Shown: positions 14,963 through 23,488 of the stretch, one piece after another
How positions within the stretch are numbered: position 1 is the first letter of the stretch
How the letters are laid out: each line of letters opens with the position of its first letter
Source: a virus
Reading direction: 5' to 3' (one strand)
DNA: 26,910 bases
IMG/VR virus record: IMGVR_UViG_3300009194_000044
Location: 1-26,910 of that record
Notes under the pieces: generated by a model
What the model was told of the DNA's origin: nothing
The model's database searches: none
Seen by the model: the letters and a program-made list of their open reading frames with translations, nothing else
Made by a program: the position numbers and the translations under genes

Positions 14963-15604
14963 CTTTTTTTGTTTTGGAATTTGACTTTCATTTGTCAGGG
15001 CTGCAAACCGCTCAAAAACGGCCTGAGCACCCATATCGGAAGCCTCATCGGTGCTGAGGCTTACAATCTCTTTTGTTTTAGCATCTACAATACCATCCAC
15101 CAGACCCGCATCAAGTGCCTGCTCTGCATCAAACCAGTGGTCGGTACCATCGAGCCAGGTGTTTACTTCCTCCTCGCTTTTACCGGTAAGCTCAATAAGC
15201 TTTTTGCGGAAATTACTCTCCATGCTTCTGAGAAGTTTGGCATAGCTTTCAAAATCTTTGGCGTTGCCAATAGCTCCTCCACTGGGTAGATGAATCATGA
15301 TAAACCCGTTCTCTGCAATGTAAGTGCGGGTGCCGGCCATCATAATAATGGATCCCATACTCGCGGCCACCCCGTCGATGTAGATATCAATTTCACCATC
15401 GAAGCCCGCCAAAAAATTGTAAATAAGATTGCCGTCGAAAACATACCCGCCATAGGTGTGCAGGTGAAAATCAATATTGCGATACCCCGCCGTCTTTATT
15501 TCATCCAGAGCGTTCTGAATGTTCTCAGTTGACAGGTAACATCCACCCACGTAGCCGTAAATGGTAAGAATTGCTTTATCGGTTTTCTTTTCGAGCTTAA
15601 TCAT
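14492..15604 (-). CDS. ClpP-like prohead protease fused to scaffold domain
   Basis: This 370-residue protein has a ClpP/S14-like fold at residues 1-185. HLHTYGGYVFDG (48-58) corresponds to the oxyanion-region glycines, S82 in GVAASMGS is the expected nucleophile, and H105 in FIMIHLPSG the expected base. WFDAEQALDAGLVDGIV (157-173) is the usual end of the domain. Residues about 215-370 are helical and charged, the scaffold part. It would cleave scaffold and capsid proteins during head maturation. It is the first gene of the leftward late operon, next to the divergent control region and directly upstream of the capsid gene. Confidence 0.88.
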   Translation of the reverse strand: MIKLEKKTDKAILTIYGYVGGCYLSTENIQNALDEIKTAGYRNIDFHLHTYGGYVFDGNLIYNFLAGFDGEIDIYIDGVAASMGSIIMMAGTRTYIAENGFIMIHLPSGGAIGNAKDFESYAKLLRSMESNFRKKLIELTGKSEEEVNTWLDGTDHWFDAEQALDAGLVDGIVDAKTKEIVSLSTDEASDMGAQAVFERFAALTNESQIPKQKKMDKKQIIAKYNLQGVTDESTDAEVMAALDAKMAEGDKAKEDAQALVKKSIEQAVDAAIASKKINKEKRDEYIARGEKLGLEELNGIFADMNAYTPVSGSIQGGGAQGSQGKEQERKDWKWKDYQEKAAADLEKMPKEDPEKFKSLYKEQFDVEPEL

Positions 15605-15756
15605 GTGCTTTGTTTTGATGCAATTTTAAGGGCGTTGCAGTTGCCTCACAAATAGTTGTGCAAGCGTTGCAGAAAATATTGCAAGCCTTGCGCTATTTTT
15701 TTCTCATGGATTCCATAAGACCGACTTTTGCCATGAACCGATAATAAAAAGTATCA
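15605..15756. promoter_or_regulatory. Divergent late control region with repeats
   Basis: This 152-bp gap separates the two late operons, which point away from each other, so both promoters probably lie here. It contains two direct copies of GCGTTGCAG (15632-15640 and 15664-15672, 32 bp apart, about three helical turns), a dyad CACAA-N4-TTGTG between them (15647-15660), and a related TTGCAAGC at 15680-15687. The clustering resembles binding sites for a late activator or repressor. I see no clean -33/-7 promoter pair. Confidence 0.5.
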
Positions 15757-16254
15757 ATGGCAAAGGAACGTGAACAACGAGTGGCACGCATTCTATATGT
15801 TGAGCAGCATAAGACCGCCAAAGAAATAAGCGGCCTTATCAACGTAAGCGAAGCCACCCTCAGCAAATGGATCAATAAGTTTGGGTGGAAGAATGAGCGC
15901 ACTGCCCGGCTTAGCTCTCCGGCTCTTAGAGGCGAAAATATCAAGCAACTGATTAACGAGCTGAGCGAACAGCGACTGGAGTCGAGCCGGGAACTCAGGC
16001 AGGCCATAGAAGTGGCCGACCTCGAACGCACCACCGATTTGCGCAAGCAGATTGCCGGCATTGATGATGCTGTGAGCAAATGGAACAAGACCCTTCAGAA
16101 CATCCACAAAGAAAACCAGGTGAGCCTTGCCACTTACTTATCGGTGATGGAAATGATTTTTGATGCCCTGAGAGAGTATGATGAGAAATTGTACTACAAG
16201 CTTATCGACTTTCAGGATAAGCATCTGAACGAGGTATCTCTAAGGTTTAAGTAA
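15757..16254 (+). CDS. Small terminase subunit-like DNA-binding protein
   Basis: This 165-residue protein has a helix-turn-helix near the N-terminus (about residues 18-45, HKTAKEISGLINVSEATLSKWINKFGW), followed by a long helical, charged region suited to oligomerisation. The pattern is that of Mu gp27/DUF1804-type small terminases, which recognise phage DNA and deliver it to the motor. It is the first gene of the rightward operon and ends exactly one base before the large terminase ATG. An alternative transcription-factor role is unlikely given this position. Confidence 0.78.
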   Translation: MAKEREQRVARILYVEQHKTAKEISGLINVSEATLSKWINKFGWKNERTARLSSPALRGENIKQLINELSEQRLESSRELRQAIEVADLERTTDLRKQIAGIDDAVSKWNKTLQNIHKENQVSLATYLSVMEMIFDALREYDEKLYYKLIDFQDKHLNEVSLRFK

Positions 16255-17775
16255 ATGAAGCAGCAGGACAAACAGGCACTTGAAAGATTCAGACAGCGAC
16301 TGGAGCAGATACGCGCGGGCGGATATGTAAACCTTAACGAAACACGTGCCGACCAACAGGAACGCATTGAAAGGGCAAAAACCGACTTTGCCTTCTTTGT
16401 AAGGGAGTACTTTCCTCATTATGCTGATGCGGAAACGCCACATTTCCATGTGCGACTGGCCAAAGGTGTTAAGAAAAACAAGAAGTGCCGGTACCTGGTT
16501 CGCTGGGGGCGTGGCCTTGCTAAGTCGGTGGCTTGTGATACGCTTATTCCGCTTTGGCTTTGGATTAATGGTGAAGAAATCTACATGGTCATTGTGGGTA
16601 ACAACCAGGATAAAGCCGAAATACTTCTTTCGGATGTTCAGGCTGAATTTGAAGCCAATCAAAAACTCATTCACGATTTTAAGGAGCAGAAACTTGCCGG
16701 AAGCTGGGCAGACGGTGACTTCAAAACAAGAGATGGGCGGTTTATTGGCAAGGCCATTGGTATGGGCGTTTCACCGCGTGGCTTAAGGATTGGCTCCAGA
16801 AGGCCCAACCTTATTATATGCGATGACCTTGAAGACAAGGACACCATCAAAAACCCCATGCGTCAGGATGAAGTGGTTACCTGGATTGAACGCGACCTCT
16901 TGCCAACCATGGATGGTGAAACCCGCCGCTATCTGCACCCAAACAACGACCCATGGCCACGCTCTATACAGAACCAACTGGAAGCCCGGCATCCTGCATG
17001 GAAGGTGGACGAGGTAAAAGCATATAATCCCGTGACCTACGAGCCTGCATGGAAAGAAAAGTACGGCCCTGAGTATTACAAGGAAGTGGAAGAGGACTTA
17101 GGCACCATTGCCGCTCTGGCCGAGTACAACAATGTGAAGCATGTAGAGGGTAAGATCTTTACCGATGAAATGATACAGTGGGCCACGCCTCCACGAATCG
17201 ACCATTTCGATATTGTAATAGGCTTTTGGGATGTGGCGTTTTCCGGCAAAAGTGACTTTAACGCAGTTAAGGTATGGGCACTCAAGGGCCGTCAGTTCTG
17301 GCACCTCAAAGCATTTGTAAAGCAGTGCAAGATGGTTGATGCCATCCGCTTCATGTATGAATATGAAGACAGCCTGCCTGAATCGGTTATTGTCCACTGG
17401 AGGGTAGAGAGTCAGTTCTGGAACGACCCTTTGCGCGATGCCCTCTACCAGGTTGAGCAGGAAAAAGGCCGCCCTCTGAACATTGTAATAAAGGAACGCC
17501 CCAGGGCGAATAAATACGACAGGATACTAACCCTGCATCCCTACTATCAGAACGGACGCACCTATTACGATAAGCGGGAACAGGGCAGCAATGATATGCA
17601 GACAGGTATTGCACAGCTCAAAGGCATAGAACCGGGCTACAAAACACATGATGACGGCCCCGATGCCGATGAGCAGGCCATCAATGAACTGGCATCTTAT
17701 GCACGAACCTCTGCTTTTGAACCCCGCACCACATCATATCAACAAATACGTTCAACCTCAAAAAACAGATACTAA
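16255..17775 (+). CDS. Large terminase subunit (TerL)
   Basis: This 506-residue packaging motor has a Walker A-like WGRGLAKS (84-91), a Walker B LIICDDLED (186-194), and a C-terminal RNase H-like nuclease beginning at FDIVIGFWDVAFSGKSDFNAV, in which D326 is the expected first catalytic acidic residue. DGPDADEQAINELA near the end carries the last acidic residues. It pumps and cuts DNA at the portal vertex. Length and motif order are normal for Mu-like TerL. It starts directly after the small subunit stop and overlaps the gp36-like start by one base. Confidence 0.92.
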   Translation: MKQQDKQALERFRQRLEQIRAGGYVNLNETRADQQERIERAKTDFAFFVREYFPHYADAETPHFHVRLAKGVKKNKKCRYLVRWGRGLAKSVACDTLIPLWLWINGEEIYMVIVGNNQDKAEILLSDVQAEFEANQKLIHDFKEQKLAGSWADGDFKTRDGRFIGKAIGMGVSPRGLRIGSRRPNLIICDDLEDKDTIKNPMRQDEVVTWIERDLLPTMDGETRRYLHPNNDPWPRSIQNQLEARHPAWKVDEVKAYNPVTYEPAWKEKYGPEYYKEVEEDLGTIAALAEYNNVKHVEGKIFTDEMIQWATPPRIDHFDIVIGFWDVAFSGKSDFNAVKVWALKGRQFWHLKAFVKQCKMVDAIRFMYEYEDSLPESVIVHWRVESQFWNDPLRDALYQVEQEKGRPLNIVIKERPRANKYDRILTLHPYYQNGRTYYDKREQGSNDMQTGIAQLKGIEPGYKTHDDGPDADEQAINELASYARTSAFEPRTTSYQQIRSTSKNRY

Positions 17776-18212
17776 TGGCATTTTTATCAACCACCGATTA
17801 CGATGTACAAATTCGCAACGAAATTGCACAAATCATAGACCCCACCACCGAACGCTCCAAGATAAAGCGTGCCGAAGATATGGCCATTGCCCAGATGAAA
17901 AACCACCTTGCGGGCCGGTACGATATCGATGCCATTTTTGTGGATGCTCCGGACGATGGAGAAACCGACAACCGTGATGCTTTCATTGTAATGCTGGCCA
18001 TTGATATTGCACTGTATCATCTGTGGACAAAGGAGGGACCCAACAATATTCCCAAGACACGTGAACTGCGTTACAACGATGCTCTTGAATGGCTCAAAGC
18101 AGTACAGAAAGGACAGGCCGCAAATCTGCCACCCATCATCAATGAAGATGGCGAAGAGACCTTTGATGTGAGAATATGGAGTGAGCATGAACGGGAAAGC
18201 AACAGATTTTAA
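17775..18212 (+). CDS. Mu gp36-like head-tail protein (DUF1320-like)
   Basis: This 145-residue protein starts MAFLSTTDYDVQIRNEIAQI and continues RAEDMAIAQMKNHLAGRYDID, AFIVMLAIDIALYHLWTKEGPNNIPKTRELRYNDALEWLKAVQKG. This is the helical pattern of DUF1320/Mu gp36 proteins, related to head-tail connectors such as gp15/gp6. It lies between terminase and portal, unlike in Mu where gp36 follows the capsid gene. It probably binds beneath the portal. Size is typical. Confidence 0.8.
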   Translation: MAFLSTTDYDVQIRNEIAQIIDPTTERSKIKRAEDMAIAQMKNHLAGRYDIDAIFVDAPDDGETDNRDAFIVMLAIDIALYHLWTKEGPNNIPKTRELRYNDALEWLKAVQKGQAANLPPIINEDGEETFDVRIWSEHERESNRF

Positions 18213-18218
18213 CCAATG

Positions 18219-18235
18219 ATTAATCAACTCTTAAA
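18219..18235 (+). promoter_or_regulatory. 17-nt motif (degenerate) before portal start
   Basis: ATTAATCAACTCTTAAA matches the 17-mer TTTAATCAACGTTTAAA at most positions and ends 10 nt before the ATG at 18246. It argues that 18246, not 18216, is the portal start, because otherwise the motif would be translated. Confidence 0.35.
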
Positions 18236-18245
18236 TGCCGGTAAA

Positions 18246-19490
18246 ATGAACCATATAACAGAGAAAAAAAGTTACTTGTTTGGATTGGTAAGCAGGGAAA
18301 CAACCCGCCCGGTGGATGCTGCATCTGCACCCACAAAAAGCGCAGGCAAAGGCATTATTGCCAATATTGTGCAGGAGTTTACCGACCGCAGCCGTGCCGA
18401 AATAAAGAAGTGGCGCGATGCCATTATTGCCGCAGAAAACCCGGAGGATCCCCGTTGGTATCTGCTTCAGGATATCTATACCAACCTGATGACCGACGGG
18501 CACCTGATGGCAAACATTGAGATTCGTAAAGCCGCCGTGCTATCTACCCGGTATTACATTCAGGACAATGGGGGGCAGGAGGATGAAGAAAAAACAGGCC
18601 TGTTGCAAACAGAATGGTTCTATACCATACTGGAGCATTTGCTTGATACCACCTACCGTGGCTATACAGTCCTTGAGCTACTCGACCCCAATACCATGCA
18701 GTGGGAACTGATTCCCAGGCGAAACGTAGTGCCGCAAACCAACCGAATACTTTTTGAGGTGAGTGGCACACAGGGTGTAAATTTTACCGACCCGGCATTT
18801 GAGAAAAACATACTCTGGGTAAAGAACATCAACCGGCTGGGGATACTCAACGATATTGTGCCCCAAATTATATGGAAGCGAAACGCCCAGCAGGCATGGG
18901 CCGATTTCTCCGAACGGTTCGGAATACCCATGGTAACGGCCACCAGTACCAAAACCGATAAGAAAACCCTCGATTACATTGAGGATATGCTGCGCAAACT
19001 GGGGCAGGCTGCCAATGCGGTATTGCCCGATGGTACAGAGATACTCATTCACGACAATGCCAAAAAAGGAGACCCGTACAACGTGTTTGACAAACAGATA
19101 GACCGCACCAACAGCGAGATATCTAAACGCATTGTGGGCGGTACCATGGTGAGCGACCAGGGAAGCAGCCGCAGCCAAAGCGAAGTTCATGAGCGAACGC
19201 TTGATGAGAAGATTGCAGAGCGCGACCGCCTGATGATTGAGTTTACCGTAAATAACAAACTCATTCCCATGCTTCGCAACTGGGGCTTTTCATTTGCCGA
19301 TGGCGACCAGTTTGTTTTCGACCGCAGTGAGGAGATGTCACTGGAGCAGCATTGGAAGATTGTAAAAGAGGCCATGCAGTATTACAACATTCCGGAGGAT
19401 TGGGTAAGCCGAAGATTCAACATTCCTATTGATGGGCTCCGGGAGAAAACACAGCAAACCGGTGGCGGTATTGCTGCAAATTTTCGTTAG
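18246..19490 (+). CDS. Portal protein (Mu gp29 / DUF935-like)
   Basis: From the start chosen here the protein has 414 residues. The region with FTDRSRAEIKKWRDAI, DPRWYLLQDIYTNLMTDGHLMANIEIRKAAVLSTRYYI and FSERFGIPMVTATSTK, together with ISKRIVGGTMVSDQGSSRSQSEVHERTLDEKIAERDR, is characteristic of DUF935/Mu gp29 portals. A dodecameric portal forms the DNA gate at one capsid vertex. An upstream ATG at 18216 adds ten residues, but those codons coincide with the 17-nt motif that precedes other starts at similar distance, so I prefer 18246. It is followed after 14 bases by the gpF-like gene. Confidence 0.88.
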   Translation: MNHITEKKSYLFGLVSRETTRPVDAASAPTKSAGKGIIANIVQEFTDRSRAEIKKWRDAIIAAENPEDPRWYLLQDIYTNLMTDGHLMANIEIRKAAVLSTRYYIQDNGGQEDEEKTGLLQTEWFYTILEHLLDTTYRGYTVLELLDPNTMQWELIPRRNVVPQTNRILFEVSGTQGVNFTDPAFEKNILWVKNINRLGILNDIVPQIIWKRNAQQAWADFSERFGIPMVTATSTKTDKKTLDYIEDMLRKLGQAANAVLPDGTEILIHDNAKKGDPYNVFDKQIDRTNSEISKRIVGGTMVSDQGSSRSQSEVHERTLDEKIAERDRLMIEFTVNNKLIPMLRNWGFSFADGDQFVFDRSEEMSLEQHWKIVKEAMQYYNIPEDWVSRRFNIPIDGLREKTQQTGGGIAANFR

Positions 19491-19504
19491 GGAGTGGCCC
19501 CACA

Positions 19505-20815
19505 ATGGCCACGGCTGCTCCCAAACAACTATATGAGCCATGCCCCCGATGCGGAGGTTTGCACCCCACAGATGCGGCCGATATACCTCCGGAGGTAACA
19601 CGAAAGGTTAACCGCGAAATAAGCCGCATTGTAAAAGAGGTATGGGATGGCTCGGCCTCCAACATAGACCAAAAGCTGCACGTAATTACCGGAAGGCTGT
19701 TGGAGAGCAATGTGATAAACGGCTTTAAGCAGGACTGGCTGGGCGTGGATTTCGACACCCCCGATGCGGCCATGCTTACAAGGCTTACCCGCGACACCTG
19801 GCAATTTGCCGGAGCCAAAACATACCAGAACCTCAGGGACATGACACTGGCCCTGAAGGGTGACGATGGTAAGTTGCGTTCGTACCAGGACTTCAGAGAA
19901 GAGGCCTTTAAGATTTCGGGCAAATACAATGAAGCCTGGCTCAAGACCGAATACAACCAGGCAGCCGGAGCGGCCACCATGGCATCGCGCTGGAACGAGT
20001 TCTCAAAGAACTCCGAAGACATGCCCTATCTGCAATACGTTACGGTAGGGGATAACAATGTACGGGACAGTCATGCATTGCTCAACGGCATCATCAAGAA
20101 AATGATTGATGACTTTTGGCGCACCCACTTCCCACCTAACGGATGGGGCTGCCGTTGCGATGCCGAACAATTGGCCACCGGTGTTGCCACAGAAAGCGAA
20201 AACGTGCCAGATGTACCGGTTCCCGAAATGTTCAGGACAAACCTAGCAGTTACCGGAAACATCTACCCGCCCAAGCACCCGTTTTACGAGGGTGTGCCCG
20301 ATGATGTACTAAGGCAGTCGGTGGCATCGCTGCCCGACAGTGTGGCCTATAAGCGGATATATGAAACCGATGAGGGCGGATTCGTGGATCTGCACATGTA
20401 TCATGGCATTGGCGAAATGGCCGCCAATATTCGCACGGCCAAAATACTGGCAAATGCAGGACATAAAGTGAAGCTGCTGCCCATACTCAAGAGCACCGAA
20501 GACGATTTGCGCAAGCAACTGTTTGGCAAGCAATACAAGCCAGGCAAAAATGCCGATGCCTTTGTGGATGGTAAAATGGTGGAGTTGAAACAACCCAAAG
20601 CGGTGACAAAGTCGGCCATTCATAATGGCATAGGAGAGGGGAAAGACCAGGCGGGTATTGTAGGCTTTGAAATGCCGATAAACAGCGATTTAACAGAACT
20701 TAAACGATTTGCCAAAGGTAAATTGAAAGTGTCAGGAGCCGATGTGGAACTGTGGGCCATAGACCAAAACGGAAATATTGAAGTAATAACCCGGCAAATG
20801 CTGGGGCTTAAATAA
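19505..20815 (+). CDS. Mu gpF-like minor head protein with C-terminal nuclease-toxin-like domain
   Basis: This is a 436-residue protein. It opens with CPRCGG (13-18), a zinc-ribbon-like half. A Mu F/SPP1 gp7-type head morphogenesis domain spans about 30-225 and ends with the diagnostic PPNGWGCRC (210-218). Residues about 295-436 are an extra module: HMYHGIGEMAANIRTAKILANAGHKVKLLPI, then NADAFVDGKMVELKQPK, then VELWAIDQNGNIEVIT. D351 or D355 followed by E360-x-K362 fits a PD-(D/E)xK-like nuclease site and resembles CdiA C-terminal tRNase-type toxins. Toxin-like fusions to Mu F proteins are known as polyvalent phage proteins. No separate immunity gene is visible next to it. The F domain is secure; the toxin assignment is by motif only. 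Confidence 0.85.
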   Translation: MATAAPKQLYEPCPRCGGLHPTDAADIPPEVTRKVNREISRIVKEVWDGSASNIDQKLHVITGRLLESNVINGFKQDWLGVDFDTPDAAMLTRLTRDTWQFAGAKTYQNLRDMTLALKGDDGKLRSYQDFREEAFKISGKYNEAWLKTEYNQAAGAATMASRWNEFSKNSEDMPYLQYVTVGDNNVRDSHALLNGIIKKMIDDFWRTHFPPNGWGCRCDAEQLATGVATESENVPDVPVPEMFRTNLAVTGNIYPPKHPFYEGVPDDVLRQSVASLPDSVAYKRIYETDEGGFVDLHMYHGIGEMAANIRTAKILANAGHKVKLLPILKSTEDDLRKQLFGKQYKPGKNADAFVDGKMVELKQPKAVTKSAIHNGIGEGKDQAGIVGFEMPINSDLTELKRFAKGKLKVSGADVELWAIDQNGNIEVITRQMLGLK

Positions 20816-20914
20816 AAGCTAAGCGGCCACCCAAATAAATGGATGGCCGCTTAGGGAGGTCGGGGACTGCTCCCCAACCGTTACAAATATACAACTCTTT
20901 TTAATTGTACGCAA
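20807..20914 (-). ncRNA. Candidate small antisense-strand RNA: promoter, two hairpins, T-rich end
   Basis: On the minus strand a Bacteroidota-type promoter is visible: TTG (20914-20912), 20 nt, TATATTTG (20891-20884). The predicted start, near 20878, coincides with a hairpin (GGT-GGGG, 20858-20865, against CCCC-ACC, 20872-20879). A second, perfect 10-bp stem follows, TAAGCGGCCA (20820-20829) with TGGCCGCTTA (20844-20853), and then a T-rich GCTTTTATTT. This would make an RNA of about 60-70 nt in the 100-bp gap before the tape measure. Read on the plus strand the hairpins lack a T tract, so they are poor intrinsic terminators for the gpF gene. RNA expression is inferred. Confidence 0.4.
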
Positions 20915-20915
20915 T

Positions 20916-22901
20916 ATGGACGGTAAAGCAAAAGTAGAGCTTATTCTTCAGCTTAAAGAGCGCGTGAAAACCGGGCTTTCAAAAGCCAAGGATAAAGTGG
21001 AGCGATACACCGGAGACATGAAAAACAGGCTTACGAGCCTCAAAAACTCGCATGTGCAGGCATTCAGGGCGATGCGTGCCGAAATTCCCATGTTTGGAAG
21101 GGCCATGGAGATTCTTGGCAATCCGTATGTACTGGTAGCAGCCGGGGCTATTGCTTTAGGGGCTGCACTTGGTGCAGTCACTTCTAAAGCGGCTGATTTC
21201 GAACATGAATTTTTACAAATACGGCAGCTCAACCTCGATAAGCCGGAAAAAAGCCTAAACAGTTATAGGTCTTCAATACTGGATGTTTCTATGGATACGG
21301 GGAAGGCAGCTACCGATACCGCTAAGGCGTTTTACGACATACAATCAGCTACGGGGCTGTTTGGCAAAGAGGTGGCAGACATAACCACCAAAGTTGCCAA
21401 CTTTAGCCTGGCAACAGGTGCACAATTGCCAGATGCCGTAAACCAAACCGTTAAAGCCATGAAGGCATTTGGTTTGGGTGTCGCCGACATTGACCGCCTG
21501 CTTGAGTCGAACGCCAAAACGGTGCAGGTAGGTATTACCACATTCGACGAGCTGGCAAAAGTGCAAACCGAGTATGCAGGAGCCGCAGCCGCAGCCGGGC
21601 AAAATGTGGACACCGCCAACAAAGTGTTTGCGGCATTTACATCTATTGCCAAAAACAGCGCCACTGCTGCCACTATGACTAAGTCGGCTTTTGAAGGACT
21701 TACCCAGGCCAATACCGTGAAAGGATTAAAGGCTATGGAAATAAGTCTGTACGATACTAACGGTGAAATGCGTGATTTGTCAGCAGTACTGAGGGACGTA
21801 AGTTCAGAGTTTGGCAAGATGACTCCCCAGGCGGTGGATGAAATCATTGCCAAAATAGGAGGCCCCGAAGGCTTGCGCAATATGTTTATGAAGCTTAAAA
21901 CTGATTCGGCAGATTTTTTCAAAACATTGGAAGCCTATGATAACAGTAAATTTAATCTTGACAAGGCACTTGCGAATGCTAAGAATGACTTTACCACATT
22001 AAAAATGATTGTAGGCAATCAATTAAATACAGTCATGATAAAATTAGGTGAAAAAATATTGCCTGTTTTTGCAAAATGGCTTCAAAATGTATCATTGATT
22101 TTAACAAAAGTATATGATAATTGGGAGGATATATTGGCTGTTATAAAAACAACAGTTACAGTAATAGGCACAATAATAGTTGTTTGGAAAGCCTGGACTT
22201 TGGCCCAGTGGGCTTTGAATGTGGCAATGAATGCCAACCCTATTGGCCTACTTATTACAGGTATTGCCGCATTGATAGCTTATGTAATAATGGCTATAAA
22301 ATACTGGGACAAATTTGGAGCCGCCATGTTATTGGTTGCAGGGCCTTTGGGTGTTATTGTCAATATTGTAATGAATATCAAAAAATACTGGGACGAAATT
22401 GTCAGCGCTTTCAAAGATGAGGGCCTGCTGGCAGGACTCAAAAGACTGGGTCTTGTTATTATTGATGCGTTGGTATATCCTATTCAACAGTTACTGGAAT
22501 TAATTGGCAAAATACCGGGAATGAATTTCGCGAACGACTGGGCAAGAGGAGTTGAAAGCTTTAGGCAAAAGGTACTGGGTATTGATGTATCAAAAGGCAA
22601 AAAAGAGGAAGAATCATTGGTGGATGATCCTGAAGGAGAGACCGCTGGCAATCCATTCGGTTCTGGTGGCACCACCGATGACATTTCTCCCACAGCCACC
22701 TCCGGCACAGAATCAGTAAGCCGGGTTACTGCCAGTGCGGCCAAAGTACGCAACATTACGGTAAACATCGACAGCTTTGTAAAGGGTGGCATCAATACCG
22801 AAAACACCACCATGCAAAATATGGATGCTCCCGAAATAGAGCGATACATGACCGATATGTTTATGCGCGTAATACGTAACCTTGAAATAAGCGGAGGATG
22901 A
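20916..22901 (+). CDS. Tail tape measure protein
   Basis: This 661-residue protein starts with an amphipathic helical region, then a hydrophobic segment (about 70-92, NPYVLVAAGAIALGAALGAV). The TP901-type tape measure core follows (about 95-330, with DVSMDTGKAATDTAKAFYDIQSATG and GPEGLRNMFMKLKTDSADFF). Two or more membrane-like stretches span about 405-495, and the C-terminus is Gly/Ser/Thr-rich. It sets tail length and is ejected ahead of DNA, where the hydrophobic parts may enter the inner membrane. Its place among head genes, on the strand opposite the rest of the tail module, is unusual. Bases about 21940-22340 are noticeably more AT-rich than the flanks, suggesting a replaced segment. 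Confidence 0.9.
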   Translation: MDGKAKVELILQLKERVKTGLSKAKDKVERYTGDMKNRLTSLKNSHVQAFRAMRAEIPMFGRAMEILGNPYVLVAAGAIALGAALGAVTSKAADFEHEFLQIRQLNLDKPEKSLNSYRSSILDVSMDTGKAATDTAKAFYDIQSATGLFGKEVADITTKVANFSLATGAQLPDAVNQTVKAMKAFGLGVADIDRLLESNAKTVQVGITTFDELAKVQTEYAGAAAAAGQNVDTANKVFAAFTSIAKNSATAATMTKSAFEGLTQANTVKGLKAMEISLYDTNGEMRDLSAVLRDVSSEFGKMTPQAVDEIIAKIGGPEGLRNMFMKLKTDSADFFKTLEAYDNSKFNLDKALANAKNDFTTLKMIVGNQLNTVMIKLGEKILPVFAKWLQNVSLILTKVYDNWEDILAVIKTTVTVIGTIIVVWKAWTLAQWALNVAMNANPIGLLITGIAALIAYVIMAIKYWDKFGAAMLLVAGPLGVIVNIVMNIKKYWDEIVSAFKDEGLLAGLKRLGLVIIDALVYPIQQLLELIGKIPGMNFANDWARGVESFRQKVLGIDVSKGKKEEESLVDDPEGETAGNPFGSGGTTDDISPTATSGTESVSRVTASAAKVRNITVNIDSFVKGGINTENTTMQNMDAPEIERYMTDMFMRVIRNLEISGG

Positions 22902-23452
22902 AAGAGACCATAGGTTTTGTAAAGATGGTGGACAGAGTGGCCCGTGCTGTTGAAAAAATACCACAAATGGCGGGTACCGAAGCCGTGAACTTCTCCAAAC
23001 AACGGTTCAGGGAAGGCAACTGGGTGGACCACTCTACCCGCCCATGGAAGCCCCGTAAATTTAAAGGGGGTACCAAACGCAGGCAGGGCAGGGCCATTTT
23101 GGTAGATAGTGGCCGGCTAAGGCGAAGCATTCGTAAAACACTGGTAACCCGCGACCGGGTGGTAATAGGTACCGATGTGCCTTATGCGCGTGCGCACAAC
23201 GAGGGGTTTCGTGGCACGGTAACACAAAATGTTAGAGCACACAGCCGTCGCAACCGTGGTGGTCGCAAAAGAGGTGCCGACGGTAAGTTCCTAAAAAACC
23301 AAAGTACACCAACCCACAGAGTACGTGCCCACCGCCGACGCATGAAAATAAACCTGCCCCGCCGCCAGTTTATTGGCAATAGTGCCGTGCTCAACCAACG
23401 TGTTGAGCGACTCATGACCGCACAAATAAGCAGGGCCATAAAAAACGGTTAG
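22898..23452 (+). CDS. Virion morphogenesis protein (Mu gpG / P2 gpS-like)
   Basis: This 184-residue protein contains REGNWVDHSTRPWKPRK, GRAILVDSGRLRRSIRKTL, RDRVVIGTDVPYARAHNEGF and a very basic C-terminal half (RRNRGGRKRG..., RVRAHRRRMKINLPRRQFIG). The VDSG.LR.S...VIGT...YA..HN.G pattern is that of Mu gpG/P2 gpS virion morphogenesis (tail completion) proteins. It overlaps the tape measure by 4 bp (ATGA). The long Arg-rich insertion is more extended than usual and may bind nucleic acid. Confidence 0.82.
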   Translation: MKETIGFVKMVDRVARAVEKIPQMAGTEAVNFSKQRFREGNWVDHSTRPWKPRKFKGGTKRRQGRAILVDSGRLRRSIRKTLVTRDRVVIGTDVPYARAHNEGFRGTVTQNVRAHSRRNRGGRKRGADGKFLKNQSTPTHRVRAHRRRMKINLPRRQFIGNSAVLNQRVERLMTAQISRAIKNG

Positions 23453-23458
23453 GCCTTA

Positions 23459-23475
23459 TTTAATCAACGTTTAAA
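23459..23475 (+). promoter_or_regulatory. 17-nt motif before the 23489 gene
   Basis: TTTAATCAACGTTTAAA ends 13 nt before the ATG at 23489. It is the best example of the motif also found before the capsid and tail chaperone genes. Confidence 0.5.
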
Positions 23476-23488
23476 TAGTTATTGAGCA

